Source: Eurosta solidaginis
Lineage: Eukaryota; Arthropoda; Insecta; Diptera; Tephritidae
Reading direction: 5' to 3'
Length of the DNA stretch: 64,000 nt
NCBI RefSeq assembly: GCF_040869045.1
Contig: NC_090319.1
Coordinates: 263,268,897 to 263,332,896, forward strand
Shown here: positions 22,897-33,345 of the stretch, piece by piece
Numbering within the stretch: position 1 is the first letter of the stretch
Layout: each line of letters starts with the position of its first letter
Position numbers and translations under genes: made by a program
Notes under the pieces: generated by a model
The model's database searches: none
Told to the model about the DNA's origin: nothing
Seen by the model: the letters and a program-made list of their open reading frames with translations, nothing else

Positions 22897-23189
22897 ATAC
22901 CCAGCTGTACTTGTACACAGGGTATTATAACTTTGATTGGATAACGGTCGGTTGTACAAGTATAAAGGAATCGAGATAGGTATAGACTTTCATATATCAA
23001 AATCATCAGTATCGAAAAAAAATTTGATTGAGCCATGTCCGTCCGTCCGTCCATTTGTCCGTCTGTCTGTTAACACGATAACTTGAGTAAATATTGAGAT
23101 ATCTTCACCAAATTTGGTACACGAGCTTATCTGGACCCAGAATAGATTGGCATTGAAGCTGAGCGAAATCGGATGATAACCACGCCTTA

Positions 23190-23350
23190 ACTAGAACTGG
23201 AATGAAAACGAGATTAAATAGAAACCGAAACTAAATTTACATTTTGAAGAACAGTAGTAAAATTGAAATATAACTTGCCAAGAACAAAATGAAACATACA
23301 TTTTGAAGACGAAAACATAGATTGGAACGAAACTGAAAGGAAATGGTAAT
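23190..23350. repeat. Degenerate GAAACGAAA-type satellite, part 1
   Basis: Loosely repeated units such as GAAACTGAAA, TTTTGAAGAACGAAA and AACTGGAACGAAA. The same sequence type resumes at 24443-25005 and 26327-26560, so the two insertions between them landed inside one satellite. Confidence 0.55.
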
Positions 23351-23549
23351 TGATTTTTAGGCGTGCTTTTGAAAGCTTAGTAACATTTGTTCGGATATTT
23401 ACAGTATTTGTTTTTAATACTTCCGCTGTTACTATTATATCAATATGATCATATGTATTTAATTAGCGAGCTTTGCTCATATTGCTTTATACAATGGTTT
23501 TTGTAATTGATATTAGAGAAAAATTGTAAGTTTACAAACGGCGATGGTT

Positions 23550-23590
23550 ACTAGGACATGTTTCTGAATTTCACTTCTTCATCAGCTAGC
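23550..23590 (-). ncRNA. Hammerhead ribozyme motif, minus-strand copy
   Basis: Exact reverse complement of 24291-24331: TCATCAG at 23579-23585 is the reverse of the CTGATGA core. See the + strand copy for the fold. Both copies lie in one inverted repeat, so a read-through transcript would pair the two instead of folding each. Confidence 0.55.
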
Positions 23591-24218
23591 TTTTCGGGAG
23601 CTGAGCGTTGAACTCGAGTCTCCAACATTCATATCAGTGCAAGCCTTTTAGCTGCTACGCCATATGAATGTTCCGTTGTTCGCTGTACAATTGGTCTCTA
23701 AGAGTTGCCTTTTTTGTTTATATTCCTTTTGATCACCATGTAGGCACATACACTCTGTATGTAGTTTATTCCTAATGGTTTGGATATGATTTTTAGGCGT
23801 GCTTTTGAAAGCTTAGTAACATTTGTTCGGATATTTACAGTATTTGTTTTTAATACTTCCGCTGTTACTATTATATCAATATGATCATATGTATTTAATT
23901 AGCGAGCTTTGCTCATATTGCTTTATACAATGGTTTTTGTAATTGATATTAGAGAAAAAGCAATATGAGCAAAGCTCGCTAATTAAATACATATGATCAT
24001 ATTGATATAATAGTAACAGCGGAAGTATTAAAAACAAATACTGTAAATATCCGAACAAATGTTACTAAGCTTTCAAAAGCACGCCTAAAAATCATATCCA
24101 AACCATTAGGAATAAACTACATACAGAGTGTATGTGCCTACATGGTGATCAAAAGGAATATAAACAAAAAAGGCAACTCTTAGAGACCAATTGTACAGCG
24201 AACAACGGAACATTCATA

Positions 24219-24290
24219 TGGCGTAGCAGCTAAAAGGCTTGCACTGATATGAATGTTGGAGACTCGAGTTCAACGCTCAGCTCCCGAAAA
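24219..24290 (+). promoter_or_regulatory. tRNA-like RNA polymerase III promoter of the SINE
   Basis: TGGCGTAGCAGC (24219-24230) fits the A box and GTTCAACGC (24268-24276) fits the B box, 49 bases apart as in tRNA genes. The region does not fold as a functional tRNA, so it marks a tRNA-derived SINE head. The mirrored copy lies at about 23591-23662 on the minus strand. Confidence 0.65.
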
Positions 24291-24331
24291 GCTAGCTGAT
24301 GAAGAAGTGAAATTCAGAAACATGTCCTAGT
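24291..24331 (+). ncRNA. Hammerhead ribozyme motif in SINE
   Basis: All parts of a type I hammerhead can be laid out. Helix I pairs CTAG (24292-24295) with CTAG (24327-24330). The core CTGATGA is at 24296-24302. Helix II is short, GAA/TTC, with an A-A mismatch at its base and a 6-base loop. GAAA is at 24317-24320. Helix III is the self-complementary ACATGT (24320-24325), followed by C24326, so cleavage is expected after GUC. The tiny palindromic helix III is typical of retroelement hammerheads that work as dimers. The weak helix II may lower activity. It lies directly behind the tRNA-like head. Confidence 0.6.
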
Positions 24332-24442
24332 AACCATCGCCGTTTGTAAACTTACAATTTTTCTCTAATATCAATTACAAAAACCATTGTATAAAGCAAT
24401 ATGAGCAAAGCTCGCTAATTAAATACATATGGAAATGGTAAT

Positions 24443-25005
24443 TTTTAAAAACGAAACTAGAACTTGGGTTAGAATGCAATGAAACATATATAAAATATAC
24501 TCTTTGAAAAACGAAACCAAAACTGAAACGCAGCAAATATTTTAAAGAATGAAATTAGATGTAAAAGAAGTATGAAATCAAATTCACTTTTGAGGAAGTA
24601 ACTCTAACTGAAATAAATAGAAAGTAGATATTCATTTGAAGAAAGGAAGTAAAATAGTATTGGAATGAAAATGAAACCAAAGGGTCACTTTTAGGAGCGG
24701 AACTAAGGCTGGAGTGGAACCGAAACTAAAGGTTCTGTTTTGAAGAATGGAAGTAAAACCGAATTAGAATTAAACGAGGGTGAAAGAAAACTTGCTTTTC
24801 GAAGAACGATACAAGGATTGCAGTGAAATTGACACAACACTGAAATGTTTAGAAACGAAACCAGAACTTGAACGAGAATGAAATGAAATATTGTTAAAGA
24901 GAAGAAAGCCAAGACAGAACGAATTGAAATATATACTTTTAATTACCAAACCCGAACCGGTAAGAATTATTTATTTTGAAGAACAAAACTAAAATCAAAA
25001 CAAAA
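24443..25005. repeat. Degenerate GAAACGAAA-type satellite, part 2
   Basis: Continues the satellite of 23190-23350 after the SINE insertion; units near GAAACCAAAACTGAAACG and TTTTGAAGAATGGAAG recur without a fixed period. Open frames on its minus strand are artefacts of purine-rich sequence. Confidence 0.55.
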
Positions 25006-26326
25006 ACAAGTAAGGAAAGCTAAGTTCGGGTGTAGCCAAACATTACATACTCAGCTGAGAGCTTTAGAGACAAAATATGGGAAAATCACCATGTGAGAAA
25101 ATGAACCTAAGGTAACCCTGGAATGTGTTTGTATGACATGGGTATCAAACGGAAGGTATTAAAGAGTATTTTAGAAGGGAGTAGGCCTTAGTTCTATAGG
25201 TGGACGGCTTTTCGAGATATCGCCATAAAGGGGGACCAGGGGTGTTTGTCGATATGGATATCAAATTAAAGGTATTAGTGAGGGTTTTAAAAGGGAGTGG
25301 CCCTTAGTTGTATATGTGAAGGCGTTTTCGAGATATCGACCAAAATGTGGACCAGGGTGACCCAGAACATCATCTGCCAGATACAGCTAATTTATTGATA
25401 TATGTAATACCACGAATAGCATTCCTGCCATAATTCAAAGGGCTTTTTATTTCGTACAGAATTTGTATAGAATTATGACATCTTTTTCATTTTTCGAAAT
25501 TTTCGATATCGAAAAAGTGGGATAGATAAAGTGAGTTCAGATAAGTACGTGAACTAAGTTTAGTAAAGATATATCGAATTTTTCTCACGTTATCGTGTTA
25601 ACGGCCGAGCTAAAGGACAGACGGTCGACTGTGTATAAAAAATGAGCGTGGCTTCAACCGATTTCACCCATTTTCACAGAAATCAGTTATCGTCATAGAA
25701 GCTGTGCCCTTACCAAATTCACAAGGATTGATAAATTTTTGTTCGACTTATGGCACTAAAAGTATTCTAGTAAAATTAAATGAAAAAGGGCGGAGCCACG
25801 CCCATTTTGAAATTTTATTTTATTTTTGTATATTGTTGCACCATATCATTACTGGAGTTGAATGTTGACATAATTTACTTATATACTGTAAAGATATTAA
25901 ATTTTTTGTTGAAATTTTACTTAAAAAATTTTTTTTTAATGTGGTCGTCATCCGAATTTGCTAATTTTTATTCAGAACACATACATGCGTCTTTGGTAAT
26001 GAATTATCGCAGTTTTTCGGTTTTTCGAAATTTTCGCTATCGAAAAAGTGGGCGTAGTTGTAGTCCGATTTCGTTCATTTTAAATAGCGATCTCAGATTC
26101 GTTCCCAGGAACTTACATACCAAATTTCATTAAGATACCTCAAAATTTACTCAAGTTATCGTGTTTACGGACAGACGGATGGAGGGACATGGCTAAATTA
26201 ATTTCTTTTTTCGCCCAGATGATATGTAGAAGTCTATATCTATCTCGATTAGTTTATGCCGTTACGGAGTACCGTTATGCGACCAAAATTTATATAGTCT
26301 GTGAGCCCTGCTCAGCTGAGTATAAT
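25006..26326 (+). mobile_element. ACAAGTAAGG...CAGCTGAGTATAA fly repeat, complete copy
   Basis: It starts ACAAGTAAGGAAAGC, has TTCGGGTGTAGCCAAAC and ACTCAGCTGAGAGC near 25075, and ends CTCAGCTGAGTATAA at about 26325. Inside are about two of the 130-bp units that form a long array at 63.1-64 kb, then blocks with AAGTGGGCGTGG and a GACGGACATGGCTAAAT string near the end. Class unknown; no transposase. It lies inside the degenerate satellite. Confidence 0.65.
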
Positions 26327-26560
26327 GAAGTGATATATTCATTTCAAGGAACGAAATCGGAACCAGAACAAAACAGAAGCGAAATGAATATTTTTAATAA
26401 CAATACCTAAACTAGGACGAAGTTGAAACAAAATATACGATTTAAGGAACGAAATAAAATTTCCAATGAAACCGAAACAAATGATAATGTATCTTGAAGA
26501 ATAAAGGTAAAAGCGGAACAAAACCAAGGCAAAAATGAAACTGTAACGACATCAAAATAA
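26327..26560. repeat. Degenerate GAAACGAAA-type satellite, part 3
   Basis: Same unit types as 23190-23350 and 24443-25005. Confidence 0.5.
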
Positions 26561-26643
26561 AATAACGTTTGGTTTATTCTTAATAAAACAAAACATAAAA
26601 TATTCTAAGATGCAAACGATTTATAAATTTCTTTTATACTCAC

Positions 26644-27564
26644 CCGTTCCATTTAAAGAACGCCTCCTTCTTCCATACGAAATCACGGACTTCCCATCAC
26701 CACCAATATCCGCTTGCTCACATTTCACCGGCGCGCATGTTGGCATACAGGGTGTTACAAGTGCACGAAATTGTACCAACTCAGATGTGGGAAATTTAAA
26801 AGCATCAAAATGAGCTAATAAAATTTTACCAGATAGAGGACTTTTCACAATGGGTCCCATAATAAATTGATCGGTTGGACAACCTCTCGAATCGATTAGT
26901 GTAATCTCCGCATTATCTGCACCATCCATGGCTACAAGTTCACGAATAAATATCTCGTAAGGGCTTTGTGCATCAAGAATTTCGAATTTTAGCGCTAAAG
27001 GATCACCAACTTCAGCGGTACGCATTACATCGATGCCATCACGTATTGTTATTTGGTGAATCAACAATTACTTCTTCACTTAATGCGGGTTCCTCGAGAT
27101 CATCTTTAACATCTAGTAGCACTTGATTGCTAAGTGATTTATTAGCCAAATCATAATGACATGTTACAGCTAAACCTAAGTCGGATGAGGTAACTATTGT
27201 GTCATGATGTTGTATTATGACATCATTTGTATAACGTCCTGTAATGCTTTGATGTGTATTGCATTCGAGATTTTGATAACCCATACGTAACTCAAAATCG
27301 AGTGAGTTTTTCACATCATAAGCACAAGATTTGGGTGAACCTTTAGCATAAACTTTGCCATCGAAAAGTTTTGATGTGCGTATACGTGCAATCATATCGT
27401 TGGCACTACATTCTATGGTCACATTGTAACAAGATGACAATTCATAGGTTGTTGTTTCGGATACTTCCAAGTAGGGATCTTGTACGTCGGTGAGTGTGAT
27501 GCGACTGTGATGTGATAGACGGCAAACCATATCGCCAGTGTCACCGTAATCGTAAGAATGGCAT
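26644..27564 (-). pseudogene. Internal exon of a ZP-domain protein (neyo/trynity-like), one frameshift
   Basis: The exon is bounded on the minus strand by an acceptor (TCTTAAACAG, cut before 27564) and a strong donor (ACGG|GTGAGT, last exon base 26644). The first frame carries CYNVTIECSANDMIARIR, then SKLFDGKVYAKGSPKSC, a block with conserved Cys (LECNTHQ) and TSSDLGLAVTCHYDL. The second carries VGDPLALKFEI, SPYEIFIRELVAMDG, DSRGCPTDQFIMGPI, FDAFKFP and VQFRALVTPCMPTC, ending at a furin-like site GRRRRS. Together this is a near-complete ZP domain of the PAN/ZP family of apical extracellular-matrix proteins. The frames switch near 27040-27060 (VDSPNN to ITIRDG). Exon length 921 misfits its splice phases by one inserted or two lost bases. 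No PAN, signal peptide or membrane exon is visible nearby. A real gene with a sequence error, or a captured pseudo-exon, both fit. Confidence 0.8.
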
Positions 27565-27689
27565 CTGTTTAAGACAAAAAAAAAATATATATATATATAT
27601 TGGAAATATATCAAATATTTTGTGTAAAACACAAAAAACCTGATTATTTAGTAAATAATGCACCGAGAATGTTTAAATTTGACGTGTGG

Positions 27690-29188
27690 ACTGATATTGA
27701 GACTCCTGATAAAAATTTGAAAAAATTGTTTAAAATGGACGTAGCATCGCCCATTTGTGATAAAATCAATTTTACAAATATTATTAATCATAAATCAAAA
27801 ATTGTTGAACCTAACGTAACAAAATTCGGCAGAGTGGTTGCCTTTCTACAAGGAATGCTTTGAAGAAAAATTAAAGAAATCGGTTAAGGACCACGCCCAC
27901 TTTTATATAAAAGATTTTTAGGAGGGTAGTGGACGAATAAAGTAAGCTATATCTTTGCAAAAAAGAACTTTATATCAATGGTATTTCATTTCCCAAGTGG
28001 ATTTAAAACAATAAATAGGAAACACTTCAAATTTAAAAAATGGGGGTGGCACCGCCCCTTTTATTACTAAGAAATTTTCTATGTTTAGGGAGCCATAACT
28101 CGAAGAAAAATTAACGGATCGTAATAAAATTGGGTACACAAATTTTCCCTATAGCAGGAAATATTGCCAGATATGGACGAGATCGGTTAAAGACCACGCC
28201 CACTTTTATATAAAAGATTTTTAAAAGGGTCGTAGACGAAAATAATAAGCTATATCTTAGCAAAAAAGAGCTTTGTATCAATAGAATTTTACTTTCTAAA
28301 TTGAATTATAACATTAAATTGGCAAACACTAAAATATTTGAAAATGGGTGTGGCACCGCCCCTTTTTTGTCTTAGCAATTTTCAATGATGCGGGAGCCAT
28401 AACTCGAAGAAAAATTAACGTATCGTAACAAAATTGGGTAGACATATTTTCCTTATAGCAGGAAATATTTCTAAAAAAAATGGACGAGATCGGTTAAGGA
28501 CCACGTCCACTTTTATATAAATGACTTTAAAAAAGGTCGTAGGCAAAAATAATAAGTTAAATCTTAGCGAAAAATAGTTTTGTACCAATCGTATTTTGTG
28601 CCATTATAACAAGAAATGGGAAAATATTCAAATCTTGAAAAATGGGCATGGCACTGTCCCTTCCTTACAATGCATTTTGCAACGCTTCCGGAGCCATAAA
28701 TCGACGAAAAATTTGGTGTTTAACAGGAAATATTTTCAGTAAAAGTGGACTAAATCGGTTAAATCGCCTTCTTTTATATAAAAGATTTTGTAAAAGTGCG
28801 TAGATGCAGGTGATAAGCGATTTCTAGTAAAAGTTGGAAAATTACGTTAATAACCCTGCCCTTTTTTGTAATAACATTTTTTAGTACAATGGCACTTGTG
28901 TGTTTATATTCATTGCCCTATTATATCTTTATTTTAAAATAAACAGTAGGGAAATCCCCATATCTGAAGGAAAACTGCATTCTTACCCGCTCCAGTCATT
29001 GGTGTTAGCCTCTGTATCCTTTTTGCTTCTTTTAAACGAAAATTAGTTCAGAATAGAACCATATATATATGTATTATTGCGCAGCCTTCTAACACTATTA
29101 AGCACACAAAACAAACAACAAAAGCATTTCAAGTGTACAGCTGGGTATGTAACGTTCGGTTTCACCCGATCTTAGACTTCCTTACTTG
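27690..29188 (-). repeat. Fly repeat with internal units of about 305 bp
   Basis: The string CCACGCCCACTTTTATATA (with variants) recurs at about 27891, 28194 and 28501 and, decayed, near 28770, giving a period of 303-307 bases. Each unit also has GGGTGTGGCACCGCCCC-like and GGAGCCATAACTCGA motifs. It runs to the terminal ACCCAGCTG...CTTACTTG block at 29130-29188. Confidence 0.65.
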
Positions 29189-29420
29189 TTTTAGTTTTAA
29201 TTTAAATTTTTAATTTAATTTAAATTTAAATTTAAACTACCTAAGTATGTTAATAGTAATTATAATTATAATTATAATTTTAAATTTAATATTAATTTTG
29301 ATTTTAATTTTAAAATTAGTTTAAATTGTAATTTTAATTATAATTTTAATATTAATATTAATTCTAATTTTAGTTTTAATTTCAATCTTAATTCTAATTT
29401 TAGTTTCAATCCTAATTTTG
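29189..29420. repeat. Low-complexity (TTTTAATTTTAG)n tract, right
   Basis: Sister tract of 22665-22896. It passes into a C/T-rich stretch at 29420-29660 (TTCCCTTTTCC-like), again without coding potential. Confidence 0.65.
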
Positions 29421-29660
29421 ATTCCTGTTTCTTTATCTTCCCTTTTCCTTTTTCTTGCCATTGCCTTTCCCTTTTACCTATCGGCTTCCCAAATTTTTTC
29501 TCGCTCCCTTTATGCCATTCTTTGTGCCTCTCCCACCCTCGTTTCTTTCACTCCACCTCTCTTCACTTCAATTCCCTCATTCTTTTTTCGCTAATTCTTG
29601 ACCCTTTTTTCTTTCCCCATTCTTTGTCTTCCTTTTCTTCTATCTGTCGTGAACTATATT

Positions 29661-30400
29661 TGTTGGTGGATATGTTCATAATTGACGGAGCCAAAACTTG
29701 ATTGGGATATCGGTGTGAGTGGATGAGGAAATGATGAAAATATTTAGTACAAAAAAAATTATGAAACAGTGTCACTGAATCATCACCTCATTAGCGGCGC
29801 GGGTGGAAGCAAGCCAGTGAATGTGCCAAAACTGGCAACCTCGGTGGGTCGGCGGAGGATGCTTTATCCTCTTGACATTGTACCGAACTGCCCTTACTAA
29901 TGGAACAGTCTATCCCAATACTTATCGCCCCAGTTCCTAATTTTACAGTTAAGCTTAGTGTCTGTACTGTGTTTTTTATGTTTTCTGGTTCAAAAAAACC
30001 AAGAGGGTTTAAGGCCTAACTTAAAAATCCGTACAAGCATTTTCGAAATAATCGTCGTAAGACTAAAATAGCCTTCATTTTGATGCTTCTTCTAGCTATT
30101 ATTTTTGAGCATTTAAAGACTGCTTCAGAATGGAGTGCGTTTTGATGAGACTTAAGCCATAACTTAAGAGATCTATCAATTTTCCATGCATAATTACATT
30201 TTATATTATTCATAGGGCCTTAAGCCCCTACAGAAAAATCCCGATACTTTCTCCTCAGGTGTTCCCTTTTATGTACTTACGAATGCTTTGGTATTGGCTC
30301 TGCCTATCGAAATCGAATATTATGCGCAATTGCACATATTGGTAACCGCAATTTGATTGTGGCGTGAAAGTAAAGTCATTTCACCTCAATTTAATATACA
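29661..30400. other. No gene recognised
   Basis: No exon or element could be supported. Confidence 0.4.
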
Positions 30401-30407
30401 CACCTAT

Positions 30408-31130
30408 TTACATACGTTCATATACATATATACATTTATATGTTTGTACATAAATATACCTGCGAAGCCGATAGGGCGTAATTTGAATATCGGTAGCTTT
30501 GTGGTAGAGTTGGTGACTGTGGCAGTATTTGGCGGAGAGAGAGTAGCAACCAACATTGGCTTTTGTTATGTGACTGCGAGCTAGTGATAAAAACTTTGTT
30601 GGTAATTGTTGATGTTGTAGTCGTTGTATCAGTTGTTGCTTCGGTGTATCACTGCCACCCGCTGTCAAACGGACGTCCGTCTTCCTGTGGCTTCCGGCAG
30701 CGCTGACAGACAACGTTAAGGCAGCCATTTTCGCGCGAGTGCGTATGAAACATTCAATACGTACACAATTATTATCTGTAAAATGTTAAGGTGACAACAA
30801 AAGTAATAACAATAACAACATCAAAAAAATAAACATTGTTTGCAATACACCAAAAGCAGCAATAGCAATAACAAAACAACAATAACAAAAAAGTACCTGC
30901 CGGACGTCTATCGTAGTATGAAAAGAAAAAAAATTTAATGAGAGTTTGACTTGTGTTTTGCAGTACTCTGAAATATGCATCTTATGTATGTGTGTTGTGT
31001 GTTTTATTGTATGCAGTACTACATGCAATATTTACACTTTCTTCCACTTCGAAAGCGAGTAAGCAAGCTTTACTAACCCGTGCATTACAACAAATATAAT
31101 GGTTAACAACAGCTGTTGTTGCAGCTGCTA
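30408..31130 (-). other. Possible 5' exon/UTR region of a minus-strand gene
   Basis: The sequence differs from its surroundings: fewer repeats, many CAACAA trinucleotides typical of fly 5' untranslated regions, and an ATG in good context (GCGAAAATGG, rc of about 30725-30734). The frame from it runs 106 codons (30408-30728); a donor-like CAG|GTATAT follows CGGCTTCG near 30460. The predicted N-terminus (MAALTLSVSAAG...) has no clear signal peptide or family match. It could be an upstream exon of the ZP gene, another gene's leader, or nothing. Confidence 0.2.
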
Positions 31131-31279
31131 TTGCATACCAAATATTAAAAGAAAGTTAGGGAGGTTCGAAGAGACTACAACGACTTACTCAGACCAAGAG
31201 GTCGCCGAGTTTTGCGTCTTTTCACCATGAGGTGCGCTTGATGCTTAGTCCGGAAACCGGTATAAACGCTGAGCTTGGG

Positions 31280-31760
31280 ACAAGATATTGTGGTATTCGC
31301 TTAATCGATTATTCGAATTATATAATTATTCGAATAATGCTCGTTGTCGACTATTCGAATAATCGCTTGAATGCATACAAATTAAATATTTTTAATTTTA
31401 AACAGGTTTTACCTCACCGGAGTCGGATGATTTAAAAAATTTTTGCTAGGGTTTATCATTTTTGAGACATACTATTTTAAAGTTTCAATATCAAGCAATC
31501 GATCAAAATAACAGAGATATAATCAAAAATATTGGTACATGCATGTCGTATACGTAATTTTTTTTACAAACACTTCAAATAATAATCGACGGTTCGATTT
31601 AAAAAAGATTATAAATAATGAGTTAAGTTGCAATTATTTGAATAATTTAAACAAATCAATTATTCGAATAGTGAGATCCGATTAATAAGCGCACAACAAT
31701 CTTTAATTAAATACTCGAATAAGCGAATTATTCCAATATTTTCAAGAGCCCTATTTGTAA
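31280..31760. repeat. TTCGAATAATTCG-rich palindromic repeat
   Basis: Many ATTCGAATAA/TTATTCGAAT strings occur (31300-31370 and 31625-31745) in both orientations, able to form hairpins. It may be a MITE: outer strings GTATTCGCTTAATCGATTA and TCGAATAAGCGAATTA are partly inverted. Confidence 0.45.
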
Positions 31761-33095
31761 CATATCACAATAGGATATGTTATATTGGAATAATTCGATT
31801 ATTATATAAACCTATTGGACGAAAGATCTTTTATCTAATGCTGTTTAAGAGCTAAGATTTAAGGGCAAGTATCTGAAACGTCCGTAACATTTTTAAAACA
31901 AGTTACTGATGCCATTGGTGATTGATGGCTTGGTGAAGGCAAAGGCTGGCATTAGAGACATATAGGAAAGACGATTGACGTCGGCAGTAAAACAATAGGT
32001 CCCTGCGACGACTATGCCGCCAATTACTGTCCTTAATGAATGTCCAACAGATGGAGAAGTCAGCCGCACTAATATAACAACTCTCAATGCTTTAAGTTTG
32101 ATTAATGTCGCCATGGCTCTAGGCTAGGCTAAGTTAAACGAGGGTGCATACTTCCACTCGGATATATTTTTGCACATTGTGAGTAGGGTGTGTCGGCACT
32201 TTCGCCCGACCAGACTACTTCCTTGTGATCAACAAACCACTTGCTTTCTGTTATGAGTTTAAGAAGAAGGGACATATCCACCTTCCCAAATTCTGCCAGA
32301 CTGTCGGAAAACCGTAAGTCCAGAAATCTGAGTCATCTTGTTTGCGTTGTTCGTATGGAGCTGTCCGCTTCCTTTACACCAAAACTCGCTTACATATTTG
32401 CAAATTCATTTAATTCAATATTACTGTATCAATAAACCCAGCAGAGGGAGAAAATCAATGCCCTATCGTCACCAGAGAGTCTCGACTGCTCCGCACCATA
32501 TCCGACCGTTAAATTAATGTCTGGGACCCTACTAGGCTGAAGCAGCCTCGGAGCACTCTCTATGTCATAGATCTCCGCCAGGAAGACACTGCATGAGTTA
32601 GGAAGTAGGTATGATTGATGGCAGATGCTTTGGCAATATTTCAGCTCCGGTCCGGCAAAGGATGGCGATAATACTCCCCAAAATCTTCGTAGAATATCTC
32701 TATCTTTACACAAGAAGAAGGCGGACTATGTATTACGTGCTCCTAATATGATGCAGTGAGAGTGGAGATATCTAGCTAAAAAAGATAACGAAGCCGCAAA
32801 CTACGATGAACTACAAATACAATACCTGATTGGACTGTTTCAGTGTGGCTTGAGATCTAAAAGTCTACTGCCATCAAGATCTTCACAATACTCTAATTCC
32901 TGAGAAACAATGATCACCCGCGATTCATTCATATTTAGAAAAAGGCCGAGAAAACCAGGCTGCAGACAAGCGACTCGCTAACGAGAGAACTCTTTTTGCG
33001 GGAGAAGAAAACTCAAGCAGCTGACCTTAACCGCTTTGTTGAAATTCAAGAGTTGTTGATATTCAAGAGTGATGGGAGTTCTGCCTTCTCCGGCC
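31761..33095. other. No gene; one repeat scrap
   Basis: At 32640-32715 the string CCGGCAAAGGATGGCGATAA resembles the 51868-52290 repeat family. The rest is unrecognised. Confidence 0.35.
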
Positions 33096-33345
33096 TAAGT
33101 TAAGATGCGAAAAATTGAGATTGTGAGCGACTTCGTCTCTCTTGTAACTACAAAATCCCAAAGAAGACGCTCCAGCTCAGAGAGTAATCCTATAGGCGAC
33201 CGTAGTTGAAAGTAGAGGAATGGTGAAGGAAAACATGATCTGCCTTCGCGCTGTGAATTGACATCTGTTTTCGCAAAGCAACTTTTTCTAGGCAACGAAC
33301 TCCATCGCCCAGGCTAATAAGTAGTAACTAATGATGATGGTCCAT
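33096..33345 (+). repeat. LINE 3'-end fragment
   Basis: It starts AAAAATTGAGATTGTGAGCG, like the LINE copies at 190 and 12460, and ends with CTAATGATGATGG, the tail seen at 655. An internal piece is deleted. It is not coding. Confidence 0.5.

Larger units (their letters stand above)
23351..24430. mobile_element. Inverted-dimer SINE (foldback) with direct and inverted repeats
   Basis: A 12-bp target duplication GGAAATGGTAAT flanks it (23339-23350 and 24431-24442). Internal order: repeat R (23351-23523), middle M (23524-23786), R again (23787-23959, identical in the bases I compared, offset 436), then 23960-24430, which is the reverse complement of 23451-23921. The arms are 471 bases with a 38-base spacer and look essentially perfect. 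Each M carries, on opposite strands, a tRNA-like promoter and a hammerhead-ribozyme motif. The unit is thus R+M = 436 bases, present as a tandem 1.4-mer joined head to head with a second partial copy. Confidence 0.8.
22897..29188 (-). mobile_element. Putative composite repeat element carrying a ZP exon
   Basis: Read on the minus strand, a recognisable fly-repeat start (ACAAGTAAGGAAGTC, then ACGTTACATACCCAGCTG) lies at 29188 downward. The matching end (ACAAGTACAGCTGGGTATA after a GGACGGACGGACATGG run) lies at 22897-23050. Both outer ends abut TTTTAGTTTTAATT, which could be a 14-bp target duplication or chance within low-complexity DNA. Between the ends lie repeats, a degenerate satellite, two further insertions and the ZP exon. 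Alternatively, two unrelated repeat fragments happen to face outward around a real gene exon. Confidence 0.4.

Noticed and set aside
23351..24430. Palindrome as a pure assembly artefact
   Set aside because: A 12-bp duplication of outside sequence flanks it and the order R-M-R is not a simple hairpin, so a real insertion is favoured; an artefact is not excluded.
25780..26133. 117-codon open frame on the + strand
   Set aside because: It lies within a dispersed fly repeat and is not conserved in the sister copy at 34-35 kb.
26644..27564. Intron or second exon boundary to explain the ZP frame change
   Set aside because: The two frames overlap within about 28 bases with no room for an intron; an indel is the simplest reading.
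30408..30728. Firm call of a 106-residue protein
   Set aside because: No signal peptide, domain or conservation seen; kept only as a weak possible leader.
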